Notes under the pieces: generated by a model
Database searches by the model: none
Seen by the model: the letters and a program-made list of their open reading frames with translations, nothing else
Told to the model about the DNA's origin: nothing
Program-made: the position numbers and the translations under genes
Part shown: positions 6,576-9,918 of the stretch, piece by piece
How positions within the stretch are numbered: the first letter of the stretch is position 1
Layout of the letters: every line of letters begins with the position of its first letter
Origin: Methylotenera sp.
GTDB lineage: Bacteria; Pseudomonadota; Gammaproteobacteria; Burkholderiales; Methylophilaceae
Length of the DNA: 9,918 nucleotides
Assembly (NCBI GenBank): GCA_013816325.1
Contig: JACDEP010000068.1
Span: forward strand, 1,111-11,028
Direction: 5' to 3'

Positions 6576-7820
6576 ATGATCACCGTAACACTTTCAGAAG
6601 AAAGGTCAGAAGGCCTTGTCAGGCGTATAGCTAGATCTCAAGACAAAGAGGTTTGGTGGGACATTAAAGGCGCAAATGATGTACTTCCTCCCCCGCTAGA
6701 CTTACATGACATGGCAGCAACATGCTTCATCTTTTACGCAATGAGTAAGGGTGAAGATTTATATATTGCAGGTCCTGTCAGCCGTTCCTTGCTAGAAAAT
6801 CTTGAAGCCCTTGTTGCTTCATGGGTTAACTACTGTCCAAATCTTTATAAAAGCATCAGAATATTTTCAGATGAAGAAGTGTACGATAAATCTCGCACTA
6901 TTTTTTCTCAAGCTAGAAATAAGGCCATTGCTGCTTTTTCTGGAGGTCTTGACGCAACGTTTACTGCATGGCGTCATCACAATGGAAGAGTGGGCCGCAA
7001 GAACCGGAAGATTTTGGCCGGTGCCTTGATTCAGGGCTTTGATATCCCCTTGGAAAAAATACAAGCTTTCGAGATTTCTGCTGCATCAGCTTCTGAAACA
7101 TTGCAGTCCATCAGTGTTCCTCTGGTGACTATCCAAACTAATTGGAAAAGCCAGGTGTGTGCTAATTGGGAAATGGAATTTGGTAATGGAGTAGCCACTT
7201 GTTTGATGAACTGGCTGGGTTCTGTAGATACCGCATTAATAGGGTCCGATATGGATTATCGCAGGCTTATATTCCCTTGGGGGGGAAGCCCAATGACTTA
7301 CGGCATGCTCTCCAGCGACGGATTCAAAGTGGAATACGATGGTGGTGAATGTGCACGTACTGAAAAGGCAAAAGTTATTTCTGATTGGGAAGTGGGCTTG
7401 AGGAATTTAAGAGTTTGCTGGGCAGGGCCGCTTACTGGTAAAAATTGTGGCATTTGCGAAAAATGCATAAGAACTAAAATGAATTTTCTCGCTATGGGGG
7501 TTCCATTGCCCTCTTCATTGTTAGGTGCGCCTTCTATAAGTGCAGTTTCTTGTCTGCGCACTTCAAATGAACAGCAGATAGCGCTGTTGAATGATATCGT
7601 AGATACGGCAACCCAAAGCAATATTAAGGACCCTTGGGTTCAAGGTCTCAAGTTTGCGATATTCAAAAACAAACTTATTCATCAGTTCGCAGTTATCCGC
7701 TATATGCGTACTATATGGCGGCAAATCAAGGGCGGATCTAGAGCTATCCAACGGTTATTGGATAACCCTATGCCATCCTTAGAGAAAAAATTAGAAGCGA
7801 ATGCCAAGATCACTTCGTAA
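6576..7820 (+). CDS. Uncharacterised PP-loop ATP-pyrophosphatase-like protein with QueC-type zinc site
   Basis: A 414-residue soluble protein. After an N-terminal region of ~115 residues comes the PP-loop signature SGGLDAT (122-128, preceded by AIAAF), the ATP-binding motif of the N-type pyrophosphatase superfamily (QueC, GMP and asparagine synthetases, sugar amidotransferases). Near the C-terminal side is C281-x9-C291-x2-C294-x2-C297 (VCWAGP...NCGICEKCIRT), closely matching the spacing of the zinc-binding cysteines of QueC. QueC itself is only ~230 residues, and this protein has long extensions at both ends, so it is not a standard queuosine enzyme. From memory, similar proteins occur, unnamed, in O-antigen and exopolysaccharide loci. 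Activation of a carboxyl, amide or sugar group by adenylation is a reasonable inference; the substrate is unknown. It overlaps the flippase gene by 20 bases, so the two are one operon. The start at 6576 follows GGAG. Confidence 0.8.
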   Translation: MITVTLSEERSEGLVRRIARSQDKEVWWDIKGANDVLPPPLDLHDMAATCFIFYAMSKGEDLYIAGPVSRSLLENLEALVASWVNYCPNLYKSIRIFSDEEVYDKSRTIFSQARNKAIAAFSGGLDATFTAWRHHNGRVGRKNRKILAGALIQGFDIPLEKIQAFEISAASASETLQSISVPLVTIQTNWKSQVCANWEMEFGNGVATCLMNWLGSVDTALIGSDMDYRRLIFPWGGSPMTYGMLSSDGFKVEYDGGECARTEKAKVISDWEVGLRNLRVCWAGPLTGKNCGICEKCIRTKMNFLAMGVPLPSSLLGAPSISAVSCLRTSNEQQIALLNDIVDTATQSNIKDPWVQGLKFAIFKNKLIHQFAVIRYMRTIWRQIKGGSRAIQRLLDNPMPSLEKKLEANAKITS

Positions 7821-9231
7821 AGCGGTTCCTTGGGCTATTGTTGATAGTATGTCAACTGGATTGCTAGGCATCCTAACGCTTTCGATCTTAACAAGAGTAT
7901 TAAACGCAGAAGACTTTGGTGCAATAGCTTTGGCGCAATCTATTGTCATTTTGATCCAGTTGTTGACCTCGTTTGGATTGACAGAAGCCATCATTCAACG
8001 CCAAGGTATTAATGCTCTTTACATTAATAGCGCCTTCTGGCTTAGCACCTTGATGGGCATTTTGGGATTTTTGATCTCATTATCAATCGCTTGCTATTTC
8101 CTGCTGGGAACATCCGAACTTCTTTTGGCGGCACTGATGGTCACTGAAGGGTTTTCTTGCCTATTTGTCGGAGTAAATTTAGTTCCTGCTGCACTTCTTG
8201 ATAGAGATCTGGAAACTAAAGTGGTTGCTAAAAGAACCTTTGCAGGAAAAATGACCTATGGGATTGTGGCTATAACACTGGCTATTATGCATTTTGGAAT
8301 TTGGAGCATCGTAATTGCTGGCATTAGTCAAAATGTTATTTCAACCGCAGTGCTATGGTCATACACAGAAAAAAAACCCGGTAGAGGGTATTCAATACGC
8401 CATGCAATGGAGCTTTGTAAATATGGCATGCCTATTATGCTTGAGAACGCATTATGGGCATTTCTCACTAGAGTATTTAATCTACTCGTAGGGGCATTTC
8501 ATGGTTTAGAAGTACTTGGCATTATCAATATTGCCACTCGCACAGGCGAAGTCATCGCAAACGTCATTTCTTCAGTTTCAAACCGTATCGGCCTTCCACT
8601 TTTCTCTTCTATTCAAGACCAGCCAAATAAACTTAAACAGTCTTTTAAAGTTGCTACAGAAATGGTTTCTCTCGTCGCGATGCCAATCTTCGTTGGCCTT
8701 CTATTAACCTCTAGCGACTGGGTTCCTCTTTTCATAGGAAAAAAATGGGGAGACCTGGTGCCTTTGATTAATGTCGTCTGCATCGTGTGGATGGTTTCAT
8801 TCACACGTGTTTTTGCCTCGCCTTATCTTCGTGCTATAGGCTTTTCTAAAGCAATGCTGCTACCTGCATTATGTGGTGCGGCTATCACTATAATTGCAGT
8901 TTATGTCACTCAACATCTTTCTCCGATCTTTGTAATGACTGCTTGGGGAGTAAGAGTGCTAGCAACCTTTCCTTTAAGTATTTTCGTATTGCAAAAGCAC
9001 GGTAGCTTTAACTGGAAGGAACAACTGAGCCCACTTATAAAACCATTTATTGCAACTGCTTCAATGTCCATAGCAGTGCTAGCCTTCCGGTTTGAGACAT
9101 CCGCATTACAACTCAATGGGATACTTAATCTCTTCACTTCTATTCTTGTAGGTGCAGTTGTATATTCTGGAATAGTGTTTCTACATTATCGCAATTCAGT
9201 TAAAGCATGGAGAGATGCCGCCCCAGCATAG
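7801..9231 (+). CDS. Polysaccharide/oligosaccharide flippase, Wzx-like (MOP superfamily)
   Basis: A 476-residue integral inner-membrane protein with roughly 12-14 hydrophobic helices from residue ~15 to the C-terminus. The N-terminus is characteristic of the polysaccharide-transporter (PST/Wzx-WzxC) branch: ILTRVLNAEDFGAIALAQS, then FGLTEAIIQR and a first cytoplasmic turn. Conserved positions through the middle (GMPIMLENALWAF, RTGEVIANVISSVSNRIGLPLFS) fit lipid-linked oligosaccharide flippases, which move undecaprenyl-linked repeat units to the periplasmic face. ATG 7801 lies inside the end of the PP-loop gene in another frame and has only a weak GAAG upstream, so translation is probably coupled. 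No glycosyltransferase, Wzy polymerase or Wzz gene is within the window, so its cargo must be made elsewhere. The protein ends at TAG 9229-9231. Confidence 0.9.
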   Translation: MPRSLRKAVPWAIVDSMSTGLLGILTLSILTRVLNAEDFGAIALAQSIVILIQLLTSFGLTEAIIQRQGINALYINSAFWLSTLMGILGFLISLSIACYFLLGTSELLLAALMVTEGFSCLFVGVNLVPAALLDRDLETKVVAKRTFAGKMTYGIVAITLAIMHFGIWSIVIAGISQNVISTAVLWSYTEKKPGRGYSIRHAMELCKYGMPIMLENALWAFLTRVFNLLVGAFHGLEVLGIINIATRTGEVIANVISSVSNRIGLPLFSSIQDQPNKLKQSFKVATEMVSLVAMPIFVGLLLTSSDWVPLFIGKKWGDLVPLINVVCIVWMVSFTRVFASPYLRAIGFSKAMLLPALCGAAITIIAVYVTQHLSPIFVMTAWGVRVLATFPLSIFVLQKHGSFNWKEQLSPLIKPFIATASMSIAVLAFRFETSALQLNGILNLFTSILVGAVVYSGIVFLHYRNSVKAWRDAAPA

Positions 9232-9564
9232 TCATCTAGACTTTACGCACTTTGGTAGACGTTTTTTTATTTCCACTCTTAACTTTTCAAACATTATCGG
9301 ACTCAGTTGATTAAAGTGACTGGGCTCGTATCTTTTGATCTTTTAGTAATGCCTCGCGCATATTCAAGTGAGCCAACCACTTTACCATTCGTAATCAAAG
9401 CAGATTTGTAGGACTCTTTACAACGATCGCTTCCTTTGAATTTTGAATTGAAATCTCTACATCTATCAGTGTACTAAGCCAAAAGCCTTAATCATGGAAA
9501 CCAATTACTCTAGTTTCATCTCATCTAAAGTTTTTTATATCAAATCGTATTTAAATCAAGTTTA
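9232..9564. other. Intergenic stretch between convergent flippase and EAL genes
   Basis: Both flanking genes end here. A run of seven T at 9262-9268 follows the flippase, but I see no good stem before it, so a terminator is not supported. The only structured content is a PAS-like remnant on the minus strand at 9303-9473. Confidence 0.5.
9303..9473 (-). pseudogene. Probable PAS/PAC-domain remnant
   Basis: This 56-codon minus-strand frame lies between a TAG (9476-9474) and a TGA (9305-9303) and has no usable start. Its second half, NGKVVGSLEYARGITKRSK, resembles the end of a PAS/PAC domain, where GxVVGxLxxARDITERK is the common form. Upstream, DRCKESYKSAL is compatible with the preceding strand and helix. 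It sits downstream of the EAL gene on the same strand, in the reverse of the usual PAS-before-EAL order, so it is probably the relic of a separate sensory gene. The match is short and judged by eye. Confidence 0.42.
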
Positions 9565-9918
9565 CTAAGGAAAGAAAATATCCTTATAAGGCTTAGGTTT
9601 ACTATATAGAAACCCCTGAACTGTCTGGCAACCCAGTCTTAATAAATACTCGGATTGTTCGGCTGTTTCCACGCCTTCAGCGACCAAATCCTTACCTAGA
9701 CTTTTCGCCATTGAGATGATCGCTTGTATAACAAGCCCGTGATCGGGATTATCTATAATGCCTTGCACAAAGGATTTATCAATTTTAATTTCACTTACAG
9801 GAAATTTATTTAAATAACTTAGTGCGGAGTAACCTGTACCGAAATCATCAAGAGAGATTCTAAAACCCATTTTATCTAGGCTTTTTAAGATTTTTCTAAT
9901 TTTCTCACTATCATTAAG
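9565..9918 (-). CDS. EAL-domain cyclic-di-GMP phosphodiesterase, C-terminal part (runs off the right edge)
   Basis: The frame is open from the edge to TAG 9567-9565, giving the last 117 residues of an EAL domain. Visible landmarks are the Mg-binding aspartates in SLDDFGTGYSALSYL, the lysine of EIKIDKSF, the glutamate of VAEGVET and the glutamine of VQGFLYSKP. All late catalytic residues are therefore intact; EAL itself, the asparagine and the ExTE glutamate lie beyond the window. The protein ends soon after the EAL fold, so EAL is the C-terminal domain. It is paralogous to the EAL domain at 3423-5354 (same motifs, clearly diverged). An internal ATG at 9870 is not a start, because the coding resemblance (SEKIRKILKSLDKMG) continues upstream of it. 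Whether a GGDEF or PAS domain precedes it cannot be seen. Confidence 0.93.
   Translation of the reverse strand, partial: LNDSEKIRKILKSLDKMGFRISLDDFGTGYSALSYLNKFPVSEIKIDKSFVQGIIDNPDHGLVIQAIISMAKSLGKDLVAEGVETAEQSEYLLRLGCQTVQGFLYSKPKPYKDIFFP

Noticed and set aside
7298..7751. Minus-strand open frames inside the PP-loop gene
   Set aside because: Antisense shadows of a gene with clear motifs on the plus strand.
9240..9270. Intrinsic terminator after the flippase, suggested by seven T at 9262-9268
   Set aside because: No GC-rich stem of useful length could be paired immediately before the T-run.

Overview
The window looks like chromosomal DNA of a Gram-negative bacterium, most likely a moderately AT-rich gamma- or betaproteobacterium. 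The evidence is a CbpA-CbpM chaperone pair, Shine-Dalgarno-led genes, several PAS/GGDEF/EAL cyclic-di-GMP proteins and a Wzx-type flippase. I cannot name the genus from sequence alone. The first ~560 bases are visibly richer in G+C than the rest.

Layout, left to right. (1) 1-564, minus strand: N-terminal part of a soluble multi-PAS signalling protein that runs off the left edge. (2) 565-1625: a gene-poor stretch, then a decayed MocR/PdxR-type regulator (PLP-aminotransferase domain) spread over two clear reading frames and possibly a third, with a 15-bp in-frame tandem duplication. (3) 1713-2960, minus strand: cbpA followed by cbpM, a DnaJ-like co-chaperone and its modulator. (4) 3046-3313, minus strand: a small unknown ORF. 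Upstream of it is a strong ribosome-binding site inside a fourU-like hairpin that leads only to a four-codon start-stop ORF in the same frame. (5) 3423-5354, minus strand: a complete membrane-anchored PAS-GGDEF-EAL protein with all recognisable catalytic residues intact. (6) 5368-6565: about 1.2 kb without a convincing gene. It is AT-rich at both ends, with more GC-rich, degenerate-looking segments around 5850-6060 and 6090-6350. (7) 6576-9231, plus strand: a two-gene operon of an uncharacterised PP-loop (QueC-like) enzyme overlapping a polysaccharide flippase by 20 bases. (8) 9232-9564: intergenic, with a probable PAS-domain remnant on the minus strand. (9) 9565-9918, minus strand: the C-terminal part of another EAL phosphodiesterase that runs off the right edge.

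How the parts may work together is inference. Two EAL-containing proteins, plus a PAS protein of unknown output, surround a short envelope-polysaccharide module. Cyclic-di-GMP commonly controls extracellular polysaccharide, so the arrangement is suggestive, but nothing in the sequence proves a functional link. The least described content is the PP-loop/flippase pair, which has no glycosyltransferases beside it, and the possible thermosensor hairpin upstream of the chaperone pair.
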